Shown piece after piece: positions 1 to 5,921 of a stretch of DNA of 6,053 bases. How positions within the stretch are numbered: the first letter of the stretch is position 1; each line of letters starts with the position of its first letter. Where the stretch lies: assembly GCA_022795575.1 (NCBI GenBank), contig JAAWGY010000151.1, positions 1-6,053 on the forward strand, given 5' to 3'. The notes below the pieces were generated by a model. The model did not search any database, was not told the DNA's origin, and was given only the letters and a program-made list of their open reading frames with translations. This stretch comes from Angelakisella sp. (lineage in GTDB: Bacteria > Bacillota > Clostridia > Oscillospirales > Ruminococcaceae). The translations under genes and the position numbers were made by a program.

Positions 1-99
1 TGCCGTTGTGATAGTCGTCCTGGGGAGTTTCGCTCCTGCGGGAGCGACCAGGGCTCTGCCCTGGACCTGCAAGCCTTTGAAAAGGCTTGACCGAAACTT
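1..99 (-). repeat. Structured 99-bp intergenic repeat, left copy
   Basis: This stretch matches the reverse complement of 5791-5889 at 95 of 99 positions with no gaps; the differences are at 17, 18, 55 and 68. It holds three hairpins: TCGCTCC/GGAGCGA (30-36 with 41-47), CCAGGGC/GCCCTGG (48-54 with 58-64) and CAAGCCTTT/AAAGGCTTG (70-78 with 81-89). A further pairing of AGTTTCG (26-32) with CGAAACT (92-98) could close them into a cloverleaf, competing for three bases with the first hairpin. Read on the minus strand it follows the YihY stop codon by 43 nt, so it would be in the 3' untranslated region of that operon. The window edge may cut it: its outermost TGCCGTT corresponds to the beginning of a terminator-like stem beside the other copy. 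The repeat is seen directly; any role in termination or RNA stability is inference. Confidence 0.9.
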
Positions 100-142
100 C
101 TGCCGCCCTGCGGGCCTTGGGGGATACCTGCTGCTTCTCCGG

Positions 143-997
143 TTATGCCGTTTGCAGCGCGTGGTTCAGCTCCGCCCCTAACACAAACACCATCCCCGTG
201 GCATACAGCCACAACAACAGCACCACCACCCCGCCCAGCGCCCCGTAAAGCACCGAATAATTGGCAATGTTCTCTACATAAAAGGAAAACCCCGCCGAAA
301 ACGCCAGCCAGGACGCCAGCGCCGCCAGCGCCCCCGGCAGCACCCGCCGCCGTGGCCCCCGTATCCCCGGCGCTACCCAGTACAATACCCCCAGCGCCAG
401 CGAAAAAGCTATCCCCATCAGCGGGAACCGCAACGAGCTCCAAAGCCCAATAAACGGCCCAATCCCCGGAAAGTACCGGGCAAAAAACTCCAGCACCCCC
501 CGCCCCGCCAGCACCAGTACCAGCGTCAGCATCATCACCGCCATCAAAAAGAGGGTGAATAACGCAACAACCCCCTGGTGCCGCAGCGTGGGCCTGGGGT
601 TCTTTACCTGGTAGGCCGCGTTCACCGCCTTCATCAGGCTGTCCACCGCCCGCATCGGCAGCCAAATTGCAGCCAAAAGACTGGCCGCCAGCAGGTTGCC
701 GCTCCGTAGCTCGGTAACATGAAGCAGGTAGGCGTTGGTAAGCTCCACCACCTGGGCCGGAATCAGCCCCTGTAGCGCCGGCCCCAGGCGCAAAGGCTCC
801 AAGTCCAAAAAACCAACCAGCGTGCTGAGAAAGATGAGAAGAGGGAAGAAGGAAAAGATCAGGTAGTAGGCCAGCGCCGCCGCGGACCGCCCCACATCGT
901 GGGTAATACAGCTTGCTACCATGGCCTCCCCGATCCGCCAAAGGCGAAACCGGGAAAGCCGCCGGTTAGCCTCCTTCAGCCATTCTTCCACCCTCAT
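143..997 (-). CDS. YihY/virulence factor BrkB family membrane protein
   Basis: This is a 284-residue polytopic inner-membrane protein of the YihY/BrkB family (once mis-annotated as ribonuclease BN). Its molecular function is not settled. The family signature is clear: a basic amphipathic N-terminus, then AAALAYYLIFSFFPLLIF (39-56), the conserved W112 region leading to AVNAAYQV (124-131), YWVAPG (206-211), a PGALAALASWLAFSAGFSFY block (221-240) and the hallmark NYSVLYGALGGVVVLLLWLY (246-265) ending in GAELN (274-278). About six membrane segments can be placed near 42-63, 100-117, 143-165, 188-209, 220-240 and 248-277. Length is normal for the family. The frame is open upstream to a TTG at 1030 inside the flotillin gene, but ATG at 997 is the conventional choice. 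A GTG two codons later (991) has AGAGGG (998-1003) at a better 6-nt distance and is a real alternative. It lies 16 nt after the flotillin stop, so the two are probably co-transcribed. Confidence 0.95.
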   Translation of the reverse strand: MRVEEWLKEANRRLSRFRLWRIGEAMVASCITHDVGRSAAALAYYLIFSFFPLLIFLSTLVGFLDLEPLRLGPALQGLIPAQVVELTNAYLLHVTELRSGNLLAASLLAAIWLPMRAVDSLMKAVNAAYQVKNPRPTLRHQGVVALFTLFLMAVMMLTLVLVLAGRGVLEFFARYFPGIGPFIGLWSSLRFPLMGIAFSLALGVLYWVAPGIRGPRRRVLPGALAALASWLAFSAGFSFYVENIANYSVLYGALGGVVVLLLWLYATGMVFVLGAELNHALQTA

Positions 998-1013
998 CCC
1001 TCTTTCTTTTTTG

Positions 1014-2597
1014 TTACTGCTCCGGCGCAAGCTCCACCGGGATCTCGTCGCCGTCCTTCCCCGCCAGGCCGGTGATGTTTAGGTTGCGGTTGACCTTGGC
1101 GTCGTAGGTATCAGCCCGGATCACCTCGGTAAGGTCGATGCCGGTGGTGGCCTTCATCGATTCAATGAGCTTTGCCATCACCGCCGGTACGTTGTCGGCA
1201 ACCCCGCCAACCCCGGTGGCGTCCCCTCCGATAATGGTGATTTTGTCAATCTGAGACAGGGGCTCGGCAATCTTGCCGGCAATCTCCGGCAGCACCTGGA
1301 TGAGCATCTCCGCCATGGCGGCGTTGTTGTACTTCTGGTAGGCCTCCGCCTTTTTCTCCATGGCCTCCGCCTCGGCAAGACCTTGGGCCCGGATGGCCTC
1401 CGCTTCGGCAAGACCCTTGGCCTGGATGCCCGCCGCCTCCCGCTCCTGCATAAAGAGCAGTGCCTGGGCCTCGGCGTCACCCTTGGCCAGAATACCCGCC
1501 GCCTCCTGCTCCTGGAGGAACCGCAGCGCCTTGGCCTCGGCGTTGCGCTTGGCCAAAAGACCCGCCGCCTCCTGCTCGTTCATAAAGAGCTTGGCCTCGG
1601 CGTCCTTTTGGGCCTCGTACTGCTCGGCCTCGGCCTGCTTCTGGCGGCGGTAAAGGTCGGCGTCGGCAGCCTTGCGGATCTCGGCAGAAAGGGCCTGCTC
1701 CCGCACCTCGGCCTCCTTGCGCTTCAGCTCCACCTCCCGCTCCTGCTTGGCAATGTCGGCGTTGGCCCGGGCAACCTCGATGGTCTTGCGCTGCTCCTGC
1801 TCCTGGATGGCGTAGGCGGCGTCGGCCTCGGCCCGCTTGGTGTCCTCCCGCTTCTTCAGCTCCGCCATCTGGATGTCCAGCTCGTTCTTTTTGATGGCAA
1901 TCTCCCGGTCGGCGTTGACCCGGGCCTCGTTGGCCTGGCGGTCCGCCTCCGCCTTTGCCACCGCGATCTCCTTGTCCGCCTCCGCCTTGGCGATGGCGGC
2001 CTTCTTTTTGATCTGACTGATGTTATCGATACCCAGGTCGTCGATGACACCGTTTTCGTCTGAGAAATTCTGGACGTTAAAGCTGACGATATCCAGCCCC
2101 ATGGCGGCCAGGTCCGGCTCGGCGTTCTCCTTGACCAGCTCGGCAAACTTCTGCCGGTCGCTGACCATCTCCTCCAGCTTCATTTTGCCCACGATCTCCC
2201 GCATATTCCCCTCCAGAACCTCCTGGGCCACCGAGCGGATGTAGTCGGTCTTTTGGTTCAGGAAGTTTTGGGCGGCCAAAGCCAGCTTATCCGGGGCGGC
2301 GCTGATTTTGACGTTGACGGCGGCGTCCACCCGGATGTTGATGTAATCGGCGGTGGGGACAGCGTTGGAGGTCTTGACATCCACCGGGATGAGCTTGAGG
2401 CTGACAATATCCAGCCGCTCTAAAAACGGGATTTTGATGACCGCCTTGCCAATAACGGTGCGCCGCCGCAGGCCGGAGACGATAAAGGCGGTATCCGGCG
2501 GGGCCTTTTTGTACCCGCTGGCCAAAATGGCCACCACCGCGGCAGCAACGATAAGGATAGGCAGAAAATCTCCCAGGATTTGCAGCAGAGCAAACAT
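1014..2597 (-). CDS. Flotillin family protein (SPFH domain, FloT-like)
   Basis: This 527-residue protein is a bacterial flotillin, a scaffold that oligomerises on the inner face of the membrane and organises functional membrane microdomains. Residues about 9-27 form one hydrophobic membrane insertion segment, followed by GYKKAPPDTAFIVSG and an SPFH/band 7 domain (about 30-195). A long charged coiled coil rich in AEA and EAD repeats spans about 195-420, and a C-terminal flotillin segment (421-527) contains QKYNNAAMAEMLIQVLPEIA and DKITIIGG. Length is close to that of Bacillus FloT. The start is secure: ATG at 2597 has a near-perfect AAGGAGGT (2604-2611) six bases upstream. The coiled coil contains a tandem repeat of about 22 residues (333-418). 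The NfeD-like partner that often accompanies flotillins is not in this window; a YihY-family gene follows instead. The amidohydrolase 76 nt upstream reads the same way, so read-through is possible. Family assignment is firm; cargo proteins are unknown. Confidence 0.97.
   Translation of the reverse strand: MFALLQILGDFLPILIVAAAVVAILASGYKKAPPDTAFIVSGLRRRTVIGKAVIKIPFLERLDIVSLKLIPVDVKTSNAVPTADYINIRVDAAVNVKISAAPDKLALAAQNFLNQKTDYIRSVAQEVLEGNMREIVGKMKLEEMVSDRQKFAELVKENAEPDLAAMGLDIVSFNVQNFSDENGVIDDLGIDNISQIKKKAAIAKAEADKEIAVAKAEADRQANEARVNADREIAIKKNELDIQMAELKKREDTKRAEADAAYAIQEQEQRKTIEVARANADIAKQEREVELKRKEAEVREQALSAEIRKAADADLYRRQKQAEAEQYEAQKDAEAKLFMNEQEAAGLLAKRNAEAKALRFLQEQEAAGILAKGDAEAQALLFMQEREAAGIQAKGLAEAEAIRAQGLAEAEAMEKKAEAYQKYNNAAMAEMLIQVLPEIAGKIAEPLSQIDKITIIGGDATGVGGVADNVPAVMAKLIESMKATTGIDLTEVIRADTYDAKVNRNLNITGLAGKDGDEIPVELAPEQ
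1344..1601 (-). repeat. Tandem ~66-bp repeat within the flotillin coiled coil
   Basis: Residues 333-418 of the flotillin are built from successive units: a 20-residue unit (AEAKLFMNEQEAAGLLAKRN, 333-352), two 22-residue units (353-374 and 375-396) sharing the pattern AEAxAL-F-QExEAAGIxAKG, then two 11-residue half units (397-407 and 408-418) beginning AEAEA. At DNA level the units are about 60-66 bp and recognisably alike. The 22-residue spacing is two 11-residue turns, as expected for a continuous helical rod. This suggests the rod was lengthened by unequal crossing-over. Unit count may vary between strains. Confidence 0.75.
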
Positions 2598-2673
2598 AAA
2601 ACGACCTCCTTAGCTGATATGAATACCTTCCCGTACCGGGATTCTTCACCGTGTGGATGGGCCTGAACAGGCG
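2598..2673 (-). other. Amidohydrolase-flotillin spacer with ribosome binding site
   Basis: The 76-nt gap contains the strong flotillin ribosome binding site AAGGAGGT (2604-2611). On the minus strand it also has two small inverted repeats: GCCTG/CAGGC (2661-2672, two-base loop) beside the amidohydrolase stop, and CCCG/CGGG around GTA near 2630-2640. Neither is followed by a T tract, so no convincing terminator is present. An AT-rich stretch (TATTCATAT on the minus strand) just ahead of the ribosome site could be a weak -10, but no good -35 accompanies it. Flotillin may therefore be transcribed from the amidohydrolase promoter, from a weak local one, or both. Confidence 0.5.
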
Positions 2674-3960
2674 CTACAAGTAAAGCCTGCTGACACCCTT
2701 GCCCCGCACCGAGATCTCCCGGGCGCAGCGGGCGGCGTTTTGCAGCAGGGGGGCGGTGTCCAAGCAGAGGCGCCCGTCCCGCTTGACAAACGCCCCCGCC
2801 GCCATAACGTGGCGGATGTTGCGGCTGTCGGCGCTGTAGAGGATGGCCGCCAGGGGGTTGTAGAGGGGGGCGGTCTGGACGGTGTCCAGGTCCCAGAAGA
2901 TCAGGTCCGCCGCCGCGCCGGGCTCCAGGCGCCCGGTGCCAAAGGGGAGGGCCTCATGGCCCCGCATCAGCAGCTGCCAGACCTCCCGGAGGGTGTAGTC
3001 CTCGGCCCGGTCCTCCCACTTGCCCAAGAGGGCAAAGAGCCGGGCCTGCTCCAGGGGATCCACCGTGTTGGAGCTGGCGGCGCCGTCGGTGCCGATGCAG
3101 AGGTTTACCCGCTGCCACCGCTCCCATATCTCCCCCCGGCCCATCCCCAGCTTCAGGTAGGTTTTGGGGCTGACGGGGATGTAGGTGTCCTCGTTCAGGT
3201 ACGTCAGGTCCTCCTCCCGGATCCAGAGGCTGTGGGCGGCGATGCAGGGGACAGAGAAGCAGCCGGCCTCGGCGGCCACGGCGAAGGGGGTTTTGCCGTG
3301 GGCTTGCAGGCTCTGCTCCACCTGGGCCCGGGTTTCCGCCATATGCAGGTGGATGCCGCAGCCGGCGGAGCGGGCCGCCTCCACCAGGCTCCGGAGCACC
3401 GCGGGGGAGCAGATGTAGGGGGAGTGGGGGCCGATGCGGATGCTTACCATGGGATCGTCCCGGTACCGGTCCATCAGGGCCAGGACGGGGTCCAGCTCGG
3501 GCCGGATGTCGCCGTCAAAGGCAAAGACGGTTCCGGCGATATCGGCCCGGATGCCGGTCTCCCCCGCGGCCCGGGCGATCTCCTCCCCGTGGAAGTAGTG
3601 GTCGGCAAAGGCGGTGACGCCGTGGTCCGCCAGCTCGGCGCAGCAGAGGCGGGCTCCCCAGTAGATGTCCTCCGGAAGGATCTTGCTTTCGTAGGGCCAG
3701 ATCTCCCGGTTAAACCAGTCGTCGATGCTGACATCCTCGGCCAGCCCCCGGAGGATGTGCATGGGGGAGTGGGCGTGTAGGACGGCAAAGGAGGGGGAGA
3801 GGAAGAGGGTGGAGCAGTCCAGGACGGCGGTATCCGGATCCGGGGGCGTAAGGCCGGGCCCCCGGGCGGCGATGCGGCCCTCCCGGATCAAAAGGTCCTG
3901 GCCGGCGGTGACAAGGCCGGTGTGGTCGATGAGGTTGCAGCTTTGCAGCAGCAGGTTCAA
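2674..3960 (-). CDS. Amidohydrolase, MTA/SAH deaminase-like
   Basis: This 428-residue cytoplasmic metal-dependent hydrolase belongs to the amidohydrolase superfamily group of S-adenosylhomocysteine/5'-methylthioadenosine deaminases and related aminohydrolases (SsnA, AtzA/TrzN-like). By comparison with characterised members such as Thermotoga TM0936, the full metal and catalytic set is visible. H62 and H64 lie in HAHSPM, H206 and E209 in HLHMAET, H243 in AAHSLW and D292 in GTDGAASSN. H179 lies in GPHSPY, and E91 in IWPYES corresponds to a substrate-contact glutamate. A small beta-sandwich at both ends (about 1-55 and 345-400) frames the TIM barrel. The usual NxHTH is here LHAH, still keeping both histidines. 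The start is TTG at 3960, with GGGAGGGA (3967-3974) six bases upstream; the in-frame ATG at 4014 overlaps the putative -10 and would be untranscribed. Exact substrate (SAH, MTA, adenosine or another amino-heterocycle) cannot be decided, and no methionine-cycle genes are adjacent. Confidence 0.9.
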   Translation of the reverse strand: MNLLLQSCNLIDHTGLVTAGQDLLIREGRIAARGPGLTPPDPDTAVLDCSTLFLSPSFAVLHAHSPMHILRGLAEDVSIDDWFNREIWPYESKILPEDIYWGARLCCAELADHGVTAFADHYFHGEEIARAAGETGIRADIAGTVFAFDGDIRPELDPVLALMDRYRDDPMVSIRIGPHSPYICSPAVLRSLVEAARSAGCGIHLHMAETRAQVEQSLQAHGKTPFAVAAEAGCFSVPCIAAHSLWIREEDLTYLNEDTYIPVSPKTYLKLGMGRGEIWERWQRVNLCIGTDGAASSNTVDPLEQARLFALLGKWEDRAEDYTLREVWQLLMRGHEALPFGTGRLEPGAAADLIFWDLDTVQTAPLYNPLAAILYSADSRNIRHVMAAGAFVKRDGRLCLDTAPLLQNAARCAREISVRGKGVSRLYL

Positions 3961-4004
3961 GGCGCATCCCTCCCAAATCAGTGATAGAAAAGCGGCATAA
4001 CATA

Positions 4005-4014
4005 AGTATAGCAT
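4005..4014 (-). promoter_or_regulatory. Putative extended -10 promoter of the amidohydrolase operon
   Basis: On the minus strand the sequence reads TATGCTATACT, giving TATACT (4005-4010) preceded by TGC, an extended -10 element of the sigma-A type. No good -35 lies 16-18 bp further upstream, which an extended -10 can compensate for. Transcription would begin near 3998, leaving a leader of about 38 nt before the TTG start at 3960. The call rests on consensus matching only. Confidence 0.5.
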
Positions 4015-4061
4015 ATTTTAAGGGGAAAGGGGAGAGGGTTCTTTTGTGTACTTGCCGGGCG

Positions 4062-4090
4062 GGTTTCCCCGCATAAGGGGCGGGGAAACC
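4062..4090. promoter_or_regulatory. Perfect 11-bp inverted repeat, possible operator
   Basis: GGTTTCCCCGC (4062-4072) and GCGGGGAAACC (4080-4090) are exact reverse complements separated by seven bases. The right arm ends two bases before the TATACT -10 at 4093-4098, so the repeat covers where the PBP -35 should be. It lies between divergent start codons, so it is not the terminator of either gene here. The position suits a dimeric regulator's operator. Centre-to-centre spacing of 18 bp means the arms lie on nearly the same DNA face. No T tract follows it on the plus strand. The symmetry is seen; regulation is inference. Confidence 0.5.
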
Positions 4091-4092
4091 GG

Positions 4093-4098
4093 TATACT
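4093..4098 (+). promoter_or_regulatory. Putative -10 element of the PBP gene
   Basis: TATACT sits 30 bp upstream of the PBP start codon and matches the sigma-A -10 consensus at five of six positions. The -35 region 17 bp upstream (around 4070-4075) is poor and lies inside the inverted repeat at 4062-4090. This suggests either a regulated, activator-dependent promoter or a different sigma factor. Transcription would start near 4105, giving a leader of about 24 nt that contains the ribosome site GGAGGG (4117-4122). Confidence 0.45.
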
Positions 4099-4128
4099 AC
4101 ACCCAAGGAAGCAATTGGAGGGATTTGG

Positions 4129-5736
4129 ATGGAAAAGCGGGTGGTCTGGCTACACACACTGATGCTGCTTTGTATGACGGTGCTGATGGTGCGCCTGGCG
4201 GCGCTGGGCCAGGGGGAGAGCCTGGCCCAGGCGGCGGCGCGGCAAAGCAGCTCCCTGCTGGAGCTGGGGGCCAGCAGGGGGACCATCTACGACCGGCGGG
4301 GCAAGCCCCTGGTGAACCGGGACTGGGTGACATCGCTGGCGGTATCCCCCACCCCGGAGGGGCTGGAGCTGCTGCGGGAAAGCCTGCCCCCGGACCAGCT
4401 TGCCGATGCCATGGAGGTGCTGCGCCAGGGCCGGCCGATGGTGGTGCGGAGCAGCCGGTGGCTGCCCCCGGCCAGCGGGGAGGGGGCGGTGGCCTTCCAG
4501 CTGCCGGTGCGGTACGGCGAGGAGCAGCTGGCGGTGCATCTGCTGGGCTACCTGGACGACAGCGGCCACGGGGTGACAGGGGTGGAAAAGGGCTATGACC
4601 AGCTGCTGAGGGAGATGGGGGGCAGTGTCTACGCCCGGTACTTTGTGGACGCCAACCGCAGCGCGGTGGAGGGGCAGGCCACCGAGGTGGTGGACCAGCG
4701 GTCCGCCCCCCGGGGCGGGGTACTGCTCACCCTGGACCGGGGGATCCAGCAGGCCACGGAGGCGGCGATGGAGGAGGTGCCCAAGGGGGCCGCGGTGGTG
4801 ATGGCGGTGGAAAGCGGGGAACTCCTGGCCATGGTCAGCCGTCCCGCCTACGATGTCCAGCGCATCGCCGACTCTTTGGAGGACCCGGACAGCCCCTTCT
4901 TTAATCGGGCGCTGGGGGCTTACAGCGTGGGCTCCACCTTTAAGCTCTGTGTGGCGGCGGCGGCGCTGGAAAAGGGGATTTCTCCCAGCCTTGCCTACCA
5001 GTGCGGCGGCAGCTACCAGCTGGGGGAACAGAAGTACCATTGCCACTACCGCTACGGCCACGGGGAGCTGGAGATGGCAGCGGCGCTGGAAAAATCCTGC
5101 AACCCCTACTTCATCAACCTGGGGATGGCGGTGGGGGCGCAGGAGATCTGCGACATGGCCTACGCCATGGGGTTTGGCTCTCCGGCCCGGCTGGCGGAGG
5201 GGGTTACGGCGGCGGCGGGGGAGCTACCGGAGGCTGGCCGGATGGACACCGGGGAGCTGGCCAACCTTTCCTTTGGGCAGGGCGGGCTTACCGCTACCCC
5301 GGTCCAGCTGGCACAGATGATCTGCACCATTGCCAACGGCGGGCTTTCGGTAAGTCCTACCGTTTACCTGGGCACCACCCGGGACGGGGGGAACGTGGTA
5401 CGGGACGGGGAGGCCTCTCCCCAGCGGCGGGTGATGAGTGAGAAGACGGCGGCGACGCTGCGGGAGATGCTGGTGGGGGTGGTGGAGCGGGGCAGCGGCA
5501 CCCACGCCCGGCCCGACTGTGGCGGCGCCGGGGGCAAAACTGCCACTGCCCAAACCGGGGTGTACCAGGGGGAGGAGGAGGTGCTCCACGGCTGGTTTGC
5601 CGGGTTTTACCCAGCGGAGGAGCCTCAATACGCGGTGGTGGTGCTGGCGGAGGGGGGCGGCGAAGGAAGTGAGCTGCCGGCCAGAACCTTTGCCGCTATC
5701 TGTGACGGTATTGCCGACCGGGGCCTTGCGCCGTGA
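4129..5736 (+). CDS. Class B penicillin-binding protein (D,D-transpeptidase)
   Basis: This 535-residue membrane-anchored enzyme cross-links peptidoglycan stem peptides outside the cell and is a beta-lactam target. A short cytoplasmic tail and one N-terminal membrane segment (about 5-24) precede the class B dimerisation domain, opened by SRGTIYDRRGKPL (49-61). The transpeptidase domain begins near 198. Its motifs are S269-T-F-K272 (nucleophile serine and lysine), S323-C-N325, and K470-T-A472 where KTG is expected; SFGQGGLTATPVQLA (381-395) is also typical. C292 and C305 in a QCGG...HCHY segment recur in clostridial PBPs. The N-terminal domain is compact, and the protein is shorter than the usual 580-750 residues of FtsI, SpoVD and PBP2. 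No PASTA domain is present. ATG at 4129 has GGAGGG six bases upstream. It stands alone, without mreCD, rodA, ftsW or mraY nearby, so elongation, division or sporulation roles cannot be told apart and no gene symbol is given. Confidence 0.95.
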   Translation: MEKRVVWLHTLMLLCMTVLMVRLAALGQGESLAQAAARQSSSLLELGASRGTIYDRRGKPLVNRDWVTSLAVSPTPEGLELLRESLPPDQLADAMEVLRQGRPMVVRSSRWLPPASGEGAVAFQLPVRYGEEQLAVHLLGYLDDSGHGVTGVEKGYDQLLREMGGSVYARYFVDANRSAVEGQATEVVDQRSAPRGGVLLTLDRGIQQATEAAMEEVPKGAAVVMAVESGELLAMVSRPAYDVQRIADSLEDPDSPFFNRALGAYSVGSTFKLCVAAAALEKGISPSLAYQCGGSYQLGEQKYHCHYRYGHGELEMAAALEKSCNPYFINLGMAVGAQEICDMAYAMGFGSPARLAEGVTAAAGELPEAGRMDTGELANLSFGQGGLTATPVQLAQMICTIANGGLSVSPTVYLGTTRDGGNVVRDGEASPQRRVMSEKTAATLREMLVGVVERGSGTHARPDCGGAGGKTATAQTGVYQGEEEVLHGWFAGFYPAEEPQYAVVVLAEGGGEGSELPARTFAAICDGIADRGLAP

Positions 5737-5790
5737 GGCAGAGCCCTGGCGTGGCAATCTGCGCACAGCGTCCGCCGGTACGGCATCTAA
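5737..5790. other. Spacer after the PBP with a repeat fragment
   Basis: Immediately after the stop codon, 5737-5749 (GGCAGAGCCCTGG) exactly matches the reverse complement of 48-60 in the left repeat, covering most of its second hairpin. It may be a decayed piece of the same repeat family or chance in GC-rich DNA. A small hairpin GCCG/CGGC around GTA lies at 5774-5784. No coding potential is evident. Confidence 0.4.
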
Positions 5791-5889
5791 AAGTTTCGGT
5801 CAAGCCTTTTCAAAGGCTTGCGGGTCCAGGGCAGGGCCCTGGTCGCTCCCGCAGGAGCGAAACTCCCCAGGTTGACTATCACAACGGCA
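5791..5889 (+). repeat. Structured 99-bp intergenic repeat, right copy
   Basis: This is the second copy of the repeat at 1-99, inverted relative to it, beginning 54 nt after the PBP stop codon. Read in the PBP direction it forms CAAGCCTTT/AAAGGCTTG (5801-5809 with 5812-5820), CCAGGGC/GCCCTGG (5826-5832 with 5836-5842) and TCGCTCC/GGAGCGA (5843-5849 with 5854-5860). AGTTTCG (5792-5798) can pair with CGAAACT (5858-5864) to close the group. Similarity to the left copy stops sharply at 5791. At the other end its last bases, AACGGCA, are the start of the stem-loop at 5883-5921. No transposase or target duplication is visible, so a non-coding extragenic repeat is the simplest description. Confidence 0.9.
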
Positions 5890-5921
5890 GGGCTTGTGTT
5901 TTTGGCACAGGCCCTGCCGTT
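5883..5921 (+). terminator. Strong stem-loop, probable terminator of the PBP unit
   Basis: AACGGCAGGGC (5883-5893) pairs perfectly with GCCCTGCCGTT (5911-5921). The stem continues inward through one T-G wobble (5894/5910) and TGTG/CACA to a seven-base loop (5899-5905), making 16 pairs. The following bases, CTGTTGTAGG, are only moderately T-rich, so this is not a textbook intrinsic terminator. Its size and its place after the PBP and repeat favour termination or 3'-end protection. It shares seven bases with the repeat. Confidence 0.6.

Noticed and set aside
998..1030. YihY start at the upstream TTG (1030) overlapping the flotillin stop
   Set aside because: The extra 11 residues are unlike the family's N-terminus, and the ATG at 997 or GTG at 991, preceded by AGAGGG, fits better.
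1383..2063. Plus-strand open frame of 226 codons opposite the flotillin
   Set aside because: Its Leu/Gly-rich repeats are the mirror of the flotillin AEA coiled-coil codons. It has no family resemblance.
2653..3780. Long plus-strand open frame of 375 codons opposite the amidohydrolase
   Set aside because: It is a low-complexity Gly/Val/Ala/Pro-rich translation antisense to a gene with a complete catalytic motif set. Long antisense frames are expected in GC-rich DNA.
4150..5061. Minus-strand open frame of 303 codons opposite the PBP
   Set aside because: It has His/Gln/Pro-rich composition and is antisense to a recognisable transpeptidase, with no domain-like pattern.
5791..5865. tRNA or tRNA-like gene, because of the cloverleaf-like fold
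   Set aside because: The arms lack tRNA lengths, a T-loop motif and an anticodon loop; hairpin loops are only 2-4 bases.
1..5889. Composite transposon or genomic island bounded by terminal inverted repeats
   Set aside because: There is no transposase or integrase gene and no target duplication beside the repeats. The enclosed genes look like ordinary core genes with similar base composition. The copies follow gene ends, which fits a dispersed extragenic repeat better.
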